A stretch of DNA of 64,000 nucleotides from Candidatus Gastranaerophilales bacterium. GTDB taxonomy: Bacteria > Cyanobacteriota > Vampirovibrionia > Gastranaerophilales > Gastranaerophilaceae. The notes under the pieces were generated by a model. The model searched no databases, was not told the origin of the DNA, and saw only the letters and a list, made by a program, of their open reading frames with translations. The stretch is taken from the NCBI GenBank assembly GCA_944322745.1, contig CALUPV010000004.1, positions 62,001 to 126,000 on the forward strand, written 5' to 3'. Below are positions 25,408 through 37,697 of this stretch, in pieces. Positions within the stretch are counted from its first letter, which is position 1; each line of letters opens with the position of its first letter. The position numbers were made by a program, and so were the translations under genes.

Positions 25408-27803
25408 AATATAGTTTCTTTTATTTCATCTATTGGTGTATTTAAGTAAAAATTTCTAAAAGCATTTATATTTAATATATTTTCCTTTAAATCAAAAAAT
25501 AATTCATGCTGTTTTATTTTAGATAATTCAACCGGATGTAAATATGAAATTTTAAATGTATTTTCATCAACTTTATTCAAATCAATCATTTCTGATTCTT
25601 CAAAAAGAGTTAATGCACATTCAATAGTTTCTTCATTCACACACAATGCTTTTGCTGCACGATTTGTCTCTATTTCTCCTTTGAGATTTGAAAGAGAATA
25701 TTTCAGCATGCCTGAAAATTTTGAGATAAAACTTTCTGTTCCTAATTCTGTTATATTGAAATTCATTAAATGTATTAATTTTGCATTTGTATCATTTATA
25801 ATTTTTATAAAATTATCTTTACTTGTTGGAACATCAAAAAACATTAATTGTTCAATATTTGATGGTATATTATCTGTCGAGAATAGTTTATTTTTTATTT
25901 CATCAGGTAATTTAAGTTGTGCTATTAATGTCGGATTTTCAATATATATTGCAGTTGATTTCTTTGTCGATAAAATGAAATCTATAACTTGCATTAATAT
26001 ATTTTTTTTATTTCTGTGATCTAATATTTTTATTTCAGAAAAATTTTCTTTTTTATTTAATAACTCAGAATAAATATCTTCTATCATTAACTGAACATTT
26101 GTTATATTATTGAATGTATTTAATTTTAATGAGAATAAAATATCCAATTCTGAATTAATTGGCAAATTGAAATCTGGGCTATTCCATTTTACACAATCTA
26201 AACATTGAGAATTACTTTTTGATATATACATTTTTAAATGATTATTATTTTGTCCCATCATTTTAAAATTGTTTAAAGTTGCATTTTTTAGTACAAATAA
26301 TGGTGAAGGATTTGCAGAACCAAAGGGTTGAAGTTTATCAATTAAATTTACAGTATCAACTGTAATATCTGAAACATCCAATTCCATATCTGCATCAATA
26401 ATAATTTCATTAAAATTAATATTTTGTGAATGTTCTTCTATAGTTTTATTTAATTCCTTTTTAAAAGCTTCGAAAGTTATTTTATTTTCATCAAAAGAAA
26501 AACCTGCAGCCATTTTATGTCCGCCAAAGCCTTCAAATTTCTCTTTATGCTCAGATAGAATTGAGTGTACATTTAAGTCTTTTATACTTCTGCAAGAACA
26601 TCTTATTATATTTGGAGAATTTGCATCTTTAGTCATGAGAAAAACAGGTTTATTAAATTCTTCAACAAGTTTTGAAGCGACAATTCCTATAATACCAATG
26701 TGCCAATTATCGTCAAATAATACAATGCTTTTTTTATTTTCATTTAAATTATTTTGATACATTTGTTTTGCGCAGCAGAATGTTTCGTCGCAAAGTTGTT
26801 GTCTGAGAATATTTAAATCATTTAATACTTTTACAGCATCGTCAAGTTCTTCATCGTCTTGAGAAATAAGTACTTTTATTGCCGTCATTGGAGATTCAAG
26901 TCTTCCCGCTGCGTTTAATCTTGGTACAATGCCAAAAGCTATATTATCAGATGTAATAGAATCTATATTTTCAATTGAAGATGCTTTTAAAAGTTTTTGA
27001 ATACCTTTATGTTTGCCATTTCTTATGAGTTCAAGTCCCATTTCAACTATACTTCTGTTTTCACCTATAAGTTCAACAATATCACCTACTGTTCCAACCG
27101 CAGCTAGGGGCAGAATTTCGTGTACAAAATTTTCTTGATTATATTCTTCTAAAAGTCTGCAAGCCAGCTTGAAAGCTACTCCAACACCTGCTAAATAGTT
27201 TAAACTTTGAATTTCCTCAATATCAAGTGAAGAATCAATCGAATTTTGGGCTTTAGGGTTTAGTATCGCGTATGAATCAGGTAATATTTCAGGTGCTTCG
27301 TGGTGGTCGGTAATTATAATATCCGTATTAAATCCTTTTGCAAAATTTACTTCACTAACATTCGAAATACCACAGTCTACTGTAATAATAAGTTTTGATT
27401 TTCTTTTTGCAATAATTTTTACTAATGCTTTCGTATTTAAACCGTGGCTTTCTGTGCTTCTATCCGGAAGATAAAAATCAACATTTGCCCCAATTTTTTT
27501 TAGAGTCATATATAAAAGCGCTGTAGAAGTTACGCCATCTGCATCAAAGTCACCATAAACTGTTATGTGTTCATTCTTCTCTATTGCAGATTTTATTCTG
27601 TTTATAGATTTTTCCATATCCAAAAATACATCAGGAGATGAAAGTTTAACTTTAAGCGGGTTTAAAAATTTTGTTATTTTCTCAATTGTATCAATTCCAC
27701 GATTTACAAGCAAAGTTGCAAGGACTCTACTGCCATTGCAACTTTTAATAAGCTCATCTGAAACTATATTCTCATTTGTTTTCCACACTTTGCGGACTGA
27801 CAT
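25401..27803 (-). CDS. recJ: Single-stranded-DNA-specific exonuclease RecJ
   Basis: 800-residue 5'-3' exonuclease of the DHH superfamily, acting in recombinational and mismatch repair. Motifs: VYGDFDADGVTS at 82-93, TVDCG, TDHHE with DHH at 166-168, VGTVGDIVEL, and the DHHA1 motif GFGGHKMAAGFS. An OB-type nucleic-acid-binding segment follows. It is about 200 residues longer than the minimal enzyme, with a C-terminal extension as in several Gram-positives and cyanobacteria. The ATG follows the conserved 142-residue gene after 14 bases, giving a run of reverse-strand genes from 29832 down to 24403. Confidence 0.95.
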   Translation of the reverse strand: MSVRKVWKTNENIVSDELIKSCNGSRVLATLLVNRGIDTIEKITKFLNPLKVKLSSPDVFLDMEKSINRIKSAIEKNEHITVYGDFDADGVTSTALLYMTLKKIGANVDFYLPDRSTESHGLNTKALVKIIAKRKSKLIITVDCGISNVSEVNFAKGFNTDIIITDHHEAPEILPDSYAILNPKAQNSIDSSLDIEEIQSLNYLAGVGVAFKLACRLLEEYNQENFVHEILPLAAVGTVGDIVELIGENRSIVEMGLELIRNGKHKGIQKLLKASSIENIDSITSDNIAFGIVPRLNAAGRLESPMTAIKVLISQDDEELDDAVKVLNDLNILRQQLCDETFCCAKQMYQNNLNENKKSIVLFDDNWHIGIIGIVASKLVEEFNKPVFLMTKDANSPNIIRCSCRSIKDLNVHSILSEHKEKFEGFGGHKMAAGFSFDENKITFEAFKKELNKTIEEHSQNINFNEIIIDADMELDVSDITVDTVNLIDKLQPFGSANPSPLFVLKNATLNNFKMMGQNNNHLKMYISKSNSQCLDCVKWNSPDFNLPINSELDILFSLKLNTFNNITNVQLMIEDIYSELLNKKENFSEIKILDHRNKKNILMQVIDFILSTKKSTAIYIENPTLIAQLKLPDEIKNKLFSTDNIPSNIEQLMFFDVPTSKDNFIKIINDTNAKLIHLMNFNITELGTESFISKFSGMLKYSLSNLKGEIETNRAAKALCVNEETIECALTLFEESEMIDLNKVDENTFKISYLHPVELSKIKQHELFFDLKENILNINAFRNFYLNTPIDEIKETILC

Positions 27804-27817
27804 TAATATATTTCTCT

Positions 27818-28246
27818 CTAATCTTTGAAATCGTCTTTTTCTTCGTTAAAGAATTCTTCTTGTTCAAGTTCTCTTTTTAATTCTTCAACATCTTTATCTT
27901 CTTTTATTTTATCTATGACTATTTTAGCCATTTCTTTTGCAATAATTTTTTGAGTATCAGGGGGTGTATTTTGCAGCATATTAATGGCAGCTCTTACAGT
28001 TCTATCTATATCGTACCATCTTGAATTTGCCCTTGTATCCATGCCTTCTTCAACAGCCTCAATAATTTCATTGACATCTGTATACTCACTAAATGCTAAA
28101 TTATGTTCAACAATAATTTTTATAAGATTTAATGCGACTTTTATTTGTGTCTCATCATCAGAGGCTTCAAGTGTTTTCATTGAACGTGATAAAATAGGAT
28201 CTTTATCATACCATCTTCTTCTTTTGTTGCTGTATTCTTCACGCAT
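27818..28246 (-). CDS. Hypothetical protein with duplicated RWYD repeat
   Basis: 142 residues, no named family. The sequence is an internal duplication: one unit starts RRRWYDKDPILSRSMKTL and the second SRWYDIDRTVRAAINML. Each is followed by a short turn and an amphipathic helix (IKVALNLIKIIVE; IIAKEMAKIVIDK). The C-terminus is strongly acidic. It is soluble, with no signal peptide. It sits between fixX and recJ on the same strand with short gaps (14-15 bases), so it is co-transcribed with DNA repair and electron-transfer genes. Function unknown. Confidence 0.65.
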   Translation of the reverse strand: MREEYSNKRRRWYDKDPILSRSMKTLEASDDETQIKVALNLIKIIVEHNLAFSEYTDVNEIIEAVEEGMDTRANSRWYDIDRTVRAAINMLQNTPPDTQKIIAKEMAKIVIDKIKEDKDVEELKRELEQEEFFNEEKDDFKD

Positions 28247-28261
28247 ATATACCTCTCTTTA

Positions 28262-28537
28262 CTAGCCGTTTTTAAATTTTACACCATATTCAGCATTTGG
28301 ATACTTCCATAATATGTTATTTTTTTCGCATGCTATTTTACAAGCACCGCATTCAAGACAATTTTCATATCTGATTGTCATTGTACATTTTTCTTCGTTC
28401 CATTCATATACGTTCGCAGGACAAATATATGTACAACATCGATTTTTACATCTCATGCATATATCATTATCTACTGATAAATGACTTTCATTATCTTTAT
28501 TATATTTTAAACTTGCTAATTTTTCATTAATATTCAT
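28262..28537 (-). CDS. fixX: FixX-type ferredoxin-like protein
   Basis: 91 residues from the ATG at 28537. This start gives the family-like opening MNINEKLASLKYN and a 4-base ATGA overlap with fixC; the frame is open for 19 more codons upstream. Cysteines C-x2-C-x3-CC ... CP and CLECGACKIAC suggest a 4Fe-4S cluster and a partly degenerate second site, as in FixX. It delivers electrons from the FixC flavoprotein to quinone. The partners FixA and FixB are not in this window. Confidence 0.85.
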   Translation of the reverse strand: MNINEKLASLKYNKDNESHLSVDNDICMRCKNRCCTYICPANVYEWNEEKCTMTIRYENCLECGACKIACEKNNILWKYPNAEYGVKFKNG

Positions 28538-29832
28538 TTTTTTAAACATTTCTCCAATGCAAAAAGTCCTAATGGTACTGATTTTGTTATGCATCCTGAT
28601 TTTAATATTTTAGATACAAACTTTCTATACTTTGCTCTTTTGGGTTTTTCATCAGCCATAGATAAAATTTCAAAAAATTCACATGCTAATTCCGGATATA
28701 ATGATGTAATTGTCTTTATATTTTTCTTTAAGAAAGGAATAGTGTTTTTATGAGTTTTTAAATCTTTAACAATTATGCTCTCTTGTAATTTTTTGTAATA
28801 TAAAGATAATGTAGAAGCCGAGAAGTCGCCTTTTTCCAGTGCGTAGATAGCTGTTTCTGCAGCAAGTTTTCCGCTTAACATTGCGAGATTTGTGCCTTCA
28901 AAATGTATATTATTAACAAAACCGGCTGCATCTCCTATTACCATTACCCTGTTATCATATACTTTGGGAATATTATCTATACTTCCCTCAGGTATAAGAT
29001 GTGCTGAGTATTCTATAAATTCTGCATCTTTTAGATAAGGTGCTATAGAAGGATGTTCTTTTAAATCATCTAATAATTCATAGGGTTTTATTTTATTCTT
29101 TTTTAGTTCATCTAATGAAACACCAATACCGATTGAAATTGAGTCTTTATTTGTGTACATAAATCCCATAGCAAACATATTCTTTAAAGGACCACCAAGT
29201 ATTTTTGCAGCAACACCTGTTTCTGAATCGATATTAAATCTGTCCTCTAGTCTTTGTTTGGAAAGTTTATATACTTCTTTTACGCTAAGAGTTACATTTG
29301 AGTCATTATAATTTTTTCTTAGTCCTATCTGCTTTGCTAATAATGAGTTTACACCATCTGCAATAATTACAATATCAGAATAAAATTTTTCGTATGGAGT
29401 TTGAATTCCTACAATTTTTCCATTTTCTATCAATAACTCTTTTACTAATGTTTTTGGAGCATAATAAGCTCCTTCTTTTTGTGCTTGCTCAATACACCAT
29501 TTATCCCATTTAGAGCGTAAAACCGTAAATGCTTTATAAGAACCTTTTGAAGAATAACGGTAGTTAAACTCTGTTGAGTTATAATCAGTTAACATAAAAA
29601 TTTTATGTTCCGTAATTGATCTTTCTATAGGGGCAGACTCCCAAAATTTAGGAAATATTTCGGCAGTTTGTTTTGCATATATACATCCGCCAAACATATT
29701 TTTTTCGCCTGTATTGTTTGCTCTGTCAACAACCAGAACTTTTTTTCCAGCTCTTGACAGTGTTATTGCGGCACTCACTCCAGCCGGACCTGCACCTACT
29801 ACTATTACTTCTACTTTGTTGTTCTCTACCAT
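28534..29832 (-). CDS. fixC: FixC-type FAD oxidoreductase (ETF-quinone oxidoreductase-like)
   Basis: 432-residue flavoprotein of the geranylgeranyl-reductase/FixC group. FAD-binding GAGPAG lies near residue 12 and ends in the VVDR acidic strand; the second FAD motif is VIGDAAGF. It contains GGCIYAK and the family's FEGTNLAML segment. In FixABCX complexes this subunit takes electrons from electron-transfer flavoprotein and passes them with FixX to quinone, sometimes with bifurcation to ferredoxin. The fixX start is embedded in its stop. It is divergent from the amidase gene, so fixAB must be encoded elsewhere, if at all. Confidence 0.88.
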   Translation of the reverse strand: MVENNKVEVIVVGAGPAGVSAAITLSRAGKKVLVVDRANNTGEKNMFGGCIYAKQTAEIFPKFWESAPIERSITEHKIFMLTDYNSTEFNYRYSSKGSYKAFTVLRSKWDKWCIEQAQKEGAYYAPKTLVKELLIENGKIVGIQTPYEKFYSDIVIIADGVNSLLAKQIGLRKNYNDSNVTLSVKEVYKLSKQRLEDRFNIDSETGVAAKILGGPLKNMFAMGFMYTNKDSISIGIGVSLDELKKNKIKPYELLDDLKEHPSIAPYLKDAEFIEYSAHLIPEGSIDNIPKVYDNRVMVIGDAAGFVNNIHFEGTNLAMLSGKLAAETAIYALEKGDFSASTLSLYYKKLQESIIVKDLKTHKNTIPFLKKNIKTITSLYPELACEFFEILSMADEKPKRAKYRKFVSKILKSGCITKSVPLGLFALEKCLKK

Positions 29833-29946
29833 ATATTTCCTATATATTTATAATGTATTATACAATTAATTTTTAGCTTGTAGCAAACTATAAAGTATAT
29901 TGTAAAATAATTTGATAATTATAAATTAGTAATTTAACATGTAGTT

Positions 29947-32782
<2,836 letters not shown>

Positions 32783-32802
32783 AAACTAAACTAAACTAAA
32801 TA

Positions 32803-32830
32803 AAAAACGCCCCAATTATGGGGCGTTTTT
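32803..32830 (+). terminator. Rho-independent terminator after gdhA
   Basis: An 11-bp stem with a GC core (32803-32813 with 32820-32830), a 6-base loop AATTAT, and T-tract. The arms begin with A-runs, so it can also serve the convergent small acidic protein gene. Confidence 0.9.
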
Positions 32831-32837
32831 GCTTATG

Positions 32838-33110
32838 TTAATCTTCAATTTCATCTTCAATTTCTTCTATATATTGAGCAACCTTATCAAATTCTTCATC
32901 ATCTTCAATTGTTTCGAAAGTATATTCTTCCCCGTCTTTTTTAAGGCGCATTACCAAAACTTCACTTTCTTCATCTTCCGTTTCAGCCTCTTTTGGCAGA
33001 AGAAGAGCATATTCTATATCGTCAACAGTAACAATATCTAATAATTCAAAAGTTACTTTGTTGCCATCTTCATCAAATGTTTCAATAATTTGTTCTTCTT
33101 TGTTTGTCAT
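32838..33110 (-). CDS. DUF1292/YrzB-type acidic protein
   Basis: 90 residues, very acidic (about a third Asp/Glu). The pattern ETFDEDGNKVTFELLDIVTVDDIEYALL, then EVLVMRLKKDGEEYTF matches the DUF1292 (YrzB) family (cited in two segments of the published pattern). In Firmicutes this gene sits next to ruvX, as here. Cyanobacteria have the related DUF3727. The function is unknown. It lies 28 bases after ruvX on the same strand. Confidence 0.85.
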   Translation of the reverse strand: MTNKEEQIIETFDEDGNKVTFELLDIVTVDDIEYALLLPKEAETEDEESEVLVMRLKKDGEEYTFETIEDDEEFDKVAQYIEEIEDEIED

Positions 33111-33138
33111 TATTTTCTCTCTTTCTATTTTAGAGTAT

Positions 33139-33555
33139 TTATAAATTTTTTCTTGGACTATCTAAATATTGTTGTAATATAATACATGCACTTTTTAAAT
33201 CGACAAGTTTCTTATCTTTTGTATATTTTCTTCCTGTTTGAGCAAGAATATATTCTGCTTGTTTACTAGTAAGTCTTTCGTCTTCAAATATTATTTCATA
33301 TTCATCTTTAAGCTTATTAGTGAAATCAATACAATCTTGAGCCTGCTCTCCGATTGTATTGTTCATATTCTTTGGTAGTCCTGCAACAATCTTTTTTATA
33401 TTGTTTTCCTTACATATTTTTTTTATTTTTTCTATTGCAATTGATTCGGGTTCTCTTTGAATTGTTTCTACCGGGTGTGCAATAAGTCCCATAACATCAC
33501 TCATTGCAATACCGATCCTTTTTTTTCCAATATCTAAACCTATAATTTTATCCAT
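33139..33555 (-). CDS. ruvX: Putative pre-16S rRNA nuclease / Holliday junction resolvase homologue
   Basis: 138 residues of the YqgF/RuvX family, an RNase H-like fold. IIGLDIGKKRIGIAMSD carries the first catalytic Asp; IKKIVAGLP and DERLTSKQAE supply the later acidic and strand motifs. It takes part in maturation of the 16S rRNA 5' end. The start overlaps the end of the 545-residue gene by 8 bases, suggesting translational coupling. Confidence 0.93.
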   Translation of the reverse strand: MDKIIGLDIGKKRIGIAMSDVMGLIAHPVETIQREPESIAIEKIKKICKENNIKKIVAGLPKNMNNTIGEQAQDCIDFTNKLKDEYEIIFEDERLTSKQAEYILAQTGRKYTKDKKLVDLKSACIILQQYLDSPRKNL

Positions 33556-35185
33556 CTATCCAGTGTCTTTTCAGCAAACTTATAACTTTATCTATTTTTT
33601 TTATATCATATTCATTATTTTTTTGATTTTTCTTACTAAATATATTAGTTGTAAAAATTGACTCTTTAATATTTTCCTTTAATCCGACAAAATAATTAAA
33701 TATACTCCTTTGAACAATTACATATTTAAAGATTTTAAAATAATCATTATTTTTTAATAATGTATAGAAGATGTCTGCATCTTTTAAAGCTGAATTATTT
33801 CTTAAAAGATATATTAGATTTAATAATCGATTTCTCCATATTAAAACATCCTCCTCTTTGAAAATATTATCAATATTCTCTTTTATTTTTTTATTTATAA
33901 TTTCAATTTGTAGTTCATTTTCTATGTATATTTCTTCAACAAATGATTTTATAAGCTCATTTTCATTCGGAGTAACAAACCATCTTAAAGTATACTCTTT
34001 CGTTAAAATGTTCAAAATATCACTTTTTGCCATAAGTTGCTGTTTACAGTTTTTATCAACATATATTTCAAGGGGGGTATTTAATTTTTGGATGTCACTT
34101 GTATATGTATTCCAGCAAATAAATTCATAAGGGAATTTTCTTTTTTGTTTAATTGTCTGATCAATAGCTTCCTCTATTTTAGTTTTAATATACTCTGGTT
34201 TTACTCTATATTTACCTTCTGATTGATAAAATTTACCAATAACCTTTATCAATTCTTCTTGTGAAATATTAAAAAAACCAAAGCAGTCTATTATACCAAG
34301 TCTATCATTTGTTACTACAGCAACAAGTATATATTTCCCTTTTTTATTTTGTCTAGAGATAAGTAATGCCTGATTACCATTTCCATCCGGAATTGTTGTA
34401 AAGAATTCAGACGGAATAGAATCTTTTACAATATTTTCAAGATACTTATCAGCTTTTTCTTGAGATGCGCCGGCTAACTTTAGCTTTTTGAGTCCTTTTT
34501 CGCATAAACTTATAATTTTCTCATTTGAACTTGTTTCTATCAAATAATTAAAGGGGTTAATTGCAAGTGAAGACTTTGAATCAGACAAAATATTTATTAC
34601 CTCTAACACAAAACTATCTTCAAAATCCGAATATAAAACAGGATATATAATATTAGCAAGGACATCACCGTTATAGTCAGCTTTTAATGAACAAAGTAAT
34701 AGATTTCTATCCTTGGCAGAAACTGCGGAAACAAAATCAAGAAAATCTAACATTGCTTCAGGATTATAAACTGCACTTTCCAATAGTTTTTTTGTTTCTC
34801 TATCCAGAACCTCCTCCGGATTTTCAAAATATGACGGTATTACATTATAATTGCAATCACCGCCTACAATTCTTAAAAGTTGTACTAGTTTATACTTCGA
34901 CTCATCAGACAAAATGTTCGATTTTAATAAATCCATAACTTTATCATTGATAAGCGTATCAGGCAAAATACTTTTTAACAAACATCCCGAAAAGGCATAT
35001 TCATTTTCGTTCATTTTAATATATTCTTTAATAAAGATATCAAATAAAGAACCTTTATCTTCAATATCTTTTAATTCTTCAATAAACTTCGATAAAAGTT
35101 CTTCATTATATGATAAAACAGATTTCAACTCTGAAATAACAGAAAGAACTTTAGCTCGAATTTGGAGTTTTGAAAGCTGAGACAT
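33548..35185 (-). CDS. Large hypothetical protein coupled to a ClpX-type zinc finger
   Basis: 545 residues from the ATG at 35185, which shares a base with the upstream stop (TAATG); the frame is open six codons further. No named domain. The N-terminal 250 residues are helical and HEAT-like in rhythm. A middle strand-rich part (about 260-330) includes GKYILVAVVTNDRLGIIDCFG. The C-terminal 200 residues are Lys/Asn-rich and helical. No signal peptide or membrane helix. It is read between the zinc-finger protein and ruvX, so it may work in proteostasis or RNA maturation. It could be lineage-specific. Confidence 0.65.
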   Translation of the reverse strand: MSQLSKLQIRAKVLSVISELKSVLSYNEELLSKFIEELKDIEDKGSLFDIFIKEYIKMNENEYAFSGCLLKSILPDTLINDKVMDLLKSNILSDESKYKLVQLLRIVGGDCNYNVIPSYFENPEEVLDRETKKLLESAVYNPEAMLDFLDFVSAVSAKDRNLLLCSLKADYNGDVLANIIYPVLYSDFEDSFVLEVINILSDSKSSLAINPFNYLIETSSNEKIISLCEKGLKKLKLAGASQEKADKYLENIVKDSIPSEFFTTIPDGNGNQALLISRQNKKGKYILVAVVTNDRLGIIDCFGFFNISQEELIKVIGKFYQSEGKYRVKPEYIKTKIEEAIDQTIKQKRKFPYEFICWNTYTSDIQKLNTPLEIYVDKNCKQQLMAKSDILNILTKEYTLRWFVTPNENELIKSFVEEIYIENELQIEIINKKIKENIDNIFKEEDVLIWRNRLLNLIYLLRNNSALKDADIFYTLLKNNDYFKIFKYVIVQRSIFNYFVGLKENIKESIFTTNIFSKKNQKNNEYDIKKIDKVISLLKRHWIDG

Positions 35186-35457
35186 TATTTTATTTTGCTC
35201 CAAAAAATATCAAGAATCTTTTGAGCTTCCCCGGAGGGAAGCTTATCTTCCAAAATTAAATATTGAACAGCAATCATAGTACATTCCGAACAAATATTAA
35301 CTCCGGGACCTTGTACCATTTTTGCAACTTGAGTATTTGGACGACCACAGAAACTGCATATTACAGGCTCTTGCAGATTTTTTGATTCTTCTTTCTTTAC
35401 TTCTTTTGTTTTATGTCTCGCATTTTTTAATGAAACTATTTTTTCTGAATCACTCAT
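35185..35457 (-). CDS. Stand-alone ClpX-type zinc-binding domain protein
   Basis: 90 residues. C34-x2-C37 and C56-x2-C59 in VICSFCGRPNTQVAKMVQGP and NICSECTM match the N-terminal C4 zinc finger of ClpX, but no AAA+ ATPase follows. The first 30 residues are basic and probably disordered. The ClpX finger dimerises and binds adaptors and substrates, so this could be an adaptor or competitor for ClpXP; that is inference. It is the first gene of the reverse operon with the large hypothetical and ruvX. Confidence 0.8.
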   Translation of the reverse strand: MSDSEKIVSLKNARHKTKEVKKEESKNLQEPVICSFCGRPNTQVAKMVQGPGVNICSECTMIAVQYLILEDKLPSGEAQKILDIFWSKIK

Positions 35458-35562
35458 GATTATCTCTTAATATTCTACTCCTCCAAATATTGTATACTAT
35501 TTTAGAAATATTGCAAAATTTTCATTTTACGTTTATAGTGTAAAAAGCTATAGGGGATTTTT

Positions 35563-36177
35563 ATGAAAAAGATATTATTGTTATTTACAATATTATTCGT
35601 ATCTGTAATAACTACAGCTTGTATAAATAATCTTGCAATACAAGAATTAAATAGTAAAGCAGAAACATATATGGATAAAGGTGATACAGAAACTGCTATT
35701 TGCCGTTTAAAATCGAGTTTAGATTTAGATAACGAGATATATCAGACTCATTATAATTTGGCAGTTGCATATAACAGCGTCGGAAACTATGAAGGCGCCG
35801 TTGAAGAGCTAAAAAAGGTAATTGAATTGAAACCTGATTTTGTTGATTCATATTATACTTTAGCAGTCGCTAAAGAAGCTCTGGCATATAAGATTATAGA
35901 AAAGGAAGCAGATGAAAAAGGTATTATACCTGAATTATCTCTTGATGAAATTGCAAAATTTAATGATAAAGCAACTGATGCAATAGAAACATATAATCTT
36001 TATCTGGTTAAAAAAGTAAATGCCCCTGAGACTGAACAGATTAATTCAAATATTGCAGAATTAAACAAAAAGATAAAAGAATACACAGAGATATATGATA
36101 ATAAAACTCTTGAAAAAGACAAGAAAATCCAAGAGGAAGTTACACCGTCACAAAATATAGCAGAAGAATCAGAATAA
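35563..36177 (+). CDS. TPR lipoprotein
   Basis: 204 residues. Signal peptide with a lipobox ending TTAC (C20); Thr at -3 makes it a weaker lipobox than usual. Two to three TPR motifs follow (residues about 28-100, with YQTHYNLAVAYNSVGNYEGA), then a Lys/Glu-rich tail. It is likely anchored in a membrane and mediates protein contacts in the periplasm. lgt starts 1 base after its stop, a neat pairing since Lgt lipidates such proteins. Confidence 0.78.
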   Translation: MKKILLLFTILFVSVITTACINNLAIQELNSKAETYMDKGDTETAICRLKSSLDLDNEIYQTHYNLAVAYNSVGNYEGAVEELKKVIELKPDFVDSYYTLAVAKEALAYKIIEKEADEKGIIPELSLDEIAKFNDKATDAIETYNLYLVKKVNAPETEQINSNIAELNKKIKEYTEIYDNKTLEKDKKIQEEVTPSQNIAEESE

Positions 36178-36178
36178 A

Positions 36179-36976
36179 ATGTTTCAATCTCCCGGTGACA
36201 TTGCGCTTACATTTGGAACAGTTGATATACATTGGTATGGCATTGTTATGTCAATTTCTATTCTTTTAGGACTACTTGCCATTATTTTATTAAAAAAACA
36301 TTTCTTCAAAGATATAACAACAGATATGATATGCGATATATCTTTCTTACTTATAATTTGGGGAATTATAAGTGCAAGAATATACTATGTAGTACTTGAT
36401 TATAAATACTTTATTAATCATCCTTTTGAAATTTTTGCAATCTGGAATGGTGGAATATCAATTCAAGGCGCAATATTTGGAGGCATCATCGTCGGATTAT
36501 TATATGCTAAACATAATAAAATAAATTTTCTAAGATATGCAGATTTATTTTCTTTTGGTTTAGTTACAGGACAAATATTCGGAAGATGGGGAAATTTCTT
36601 TAACTCAGAAGCTTTTGGTTTTCCTACGGATTTACCTTGGAAACTATATATCCCATATAAAGCAAGACCTATTGAATACAAATCTTATGATTATTTTCAC
36701 CCTGCATTTTTGTATGAATCTTTATTAAGTATTTTAATATTTATCATTTTATATTTGATACTTATAAAAGCAAAAAATAGAAAAGATGGTTTAATTTTTT
36801 ATATGTATATAATTTTATACTCAATAGCAAGAATTTTTGTCGAATCTATTAGAATTGACAGTATTTTATCTTTTAATAATATTCATATTGCACAAATTGC
36901 ATCACTTATCTTCATTTTTATTGCTACTATAGGCATAATCCTTTTATATAAAAATAATAAGATGAAAACTTTATAA
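36179..36976 (+). CDS. lgt: Prolipoprotein diacylglyceryl transferase
   Basis: 265-residue inner-membrane enzyme that attaches diacylglycerol to the lipobox Cys of prolipoproteins. About seven membrane helices. The family signature GRWGNFFNSEAFG is at 135-147 with the essential Arg, Asn and Glu, and HWYG is near the N-terminus. Second gene of a forward operon running to about 40.4 kb. Confidence 0.95.
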   Translation: MFQSPGDIALTFGTVDIHWYGIVMSISILLGLLAIILLKKHFFKDITTDMICDISFLLIIWGIISARIYYVVLDYKYFINHPFEIFAIWNGGISIQGAIFGGIIVGLLYAKHNKINFLRYADLFSFGLVTGQIFGRWGNFFNSEAFGFPTDLPWKLYIPYKARPIEYKSYDYFHPAFLYESLLSILIFIILYLILIKAKNRKDGLIFYMYIILYSIARIFVESIRIDSILSFNNIHIAQIASLIFIFIATIGIILLYKNNKMKTL

Positions 36977-37004
36977 TAAGTTTAGTTTGAATTATAATAT
37001 TTTT

Positions 37005-37697
37005 ATGAAAAGAAAATATATTTGGCTAATAGAAATAATAGTTTGGCTTTTAATTATATCTGGCGGGTTATTTTTGTTTATATACAAAACAGCGGTAAAA
37101 GATAACGTACAGAATACATATTATATTTTCTTTGATGATGTTGATGGATTAGTTAAAGGTTCACCTGTTCGTTTAATGGGCATAAATATTGGTTATGTAA
37201 AAGATGTAAAAATTTTTGAAAACAAGGTATTTGTTTCTCTTTTAGTAACAAAAAAAGGTGTTGAAATTCCCAAATGTGCAACAGCTACAATCGCTTTTTA
37301 TGGCTTAGGTGGTTCTACTTCATTAGAACTTAATCCAGCTACAGCATCTGAAACAGAAAATAAAGAAGAAATAATACCGGCTGAATCATATAGGGTACAA
37401 GATTTTTGGGATGGTCAAGAACTTGTAGCAAATGTAATGATTGACATATATGGTGGAATCGGTCGTACAATACAAGCTTCCGGATTATTGAAAAACAAGG
37501 AATTTCTGAAGCAAAGTTCTTTAGTGAATGATATTTCACGCCAAACAAGTAATATTAATACAGCTCAATCTGTAATTATATATAAATTGACAGAAAGGAC
37601 GCTTGATTATATTGACAAACAAAGCGGAAAAGATTTTAGTGAAAAAAATACAGAAAAACTAAAAAATAAAAATGCAGAGGGTTTAAATAATGAGTGA
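37005..37697 (+). CDS. MCE-domain (MlaD-like) protein
   Basis: 230 residues from the ATG at 37005; a TTG six codons upstream is less likely. One membrane helix (about 8-28) and an MCE domain (about 37-115: FDDVDGLVKGSPVRLMGINIGYV). MlaD-type proteins form rings that move phospholipids between the two membranes. The C-terminal third is a long polar helix. No MlaE permease or MlaF ATPase lies next to it; they must be elsewhere. It overlaps the start of upp by 8 bases. Confidence 0.87.
   Translation: MKRKYIWLIEIIVWLLIISGGLFLFIYKTAVKDNVQNTYYIFFDDVDGLVKGSPVRLMGINIGYVKDVKIFENKVFVSLLVTKKGVEIPKCATATIAFYGLGGSTSLELNPATASETENKEEIIPAESYRVQDFWDGQELVANVMIDIYGGIGRTIQASGLLKNKEFLKQSSLVNDISRQTSNINTAQSVIIYKLTERTLDYIDKQSGKDFSEKNTEKLKNKNAEGLNNE

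Noticed and set aside
32829-33041. Forward ORF opposite the DUF1292-type gene
   Set aside because: A hydrophobic shadow of an acidic-codon gene on the reverse strand, starting inside the gdhA terminator region.
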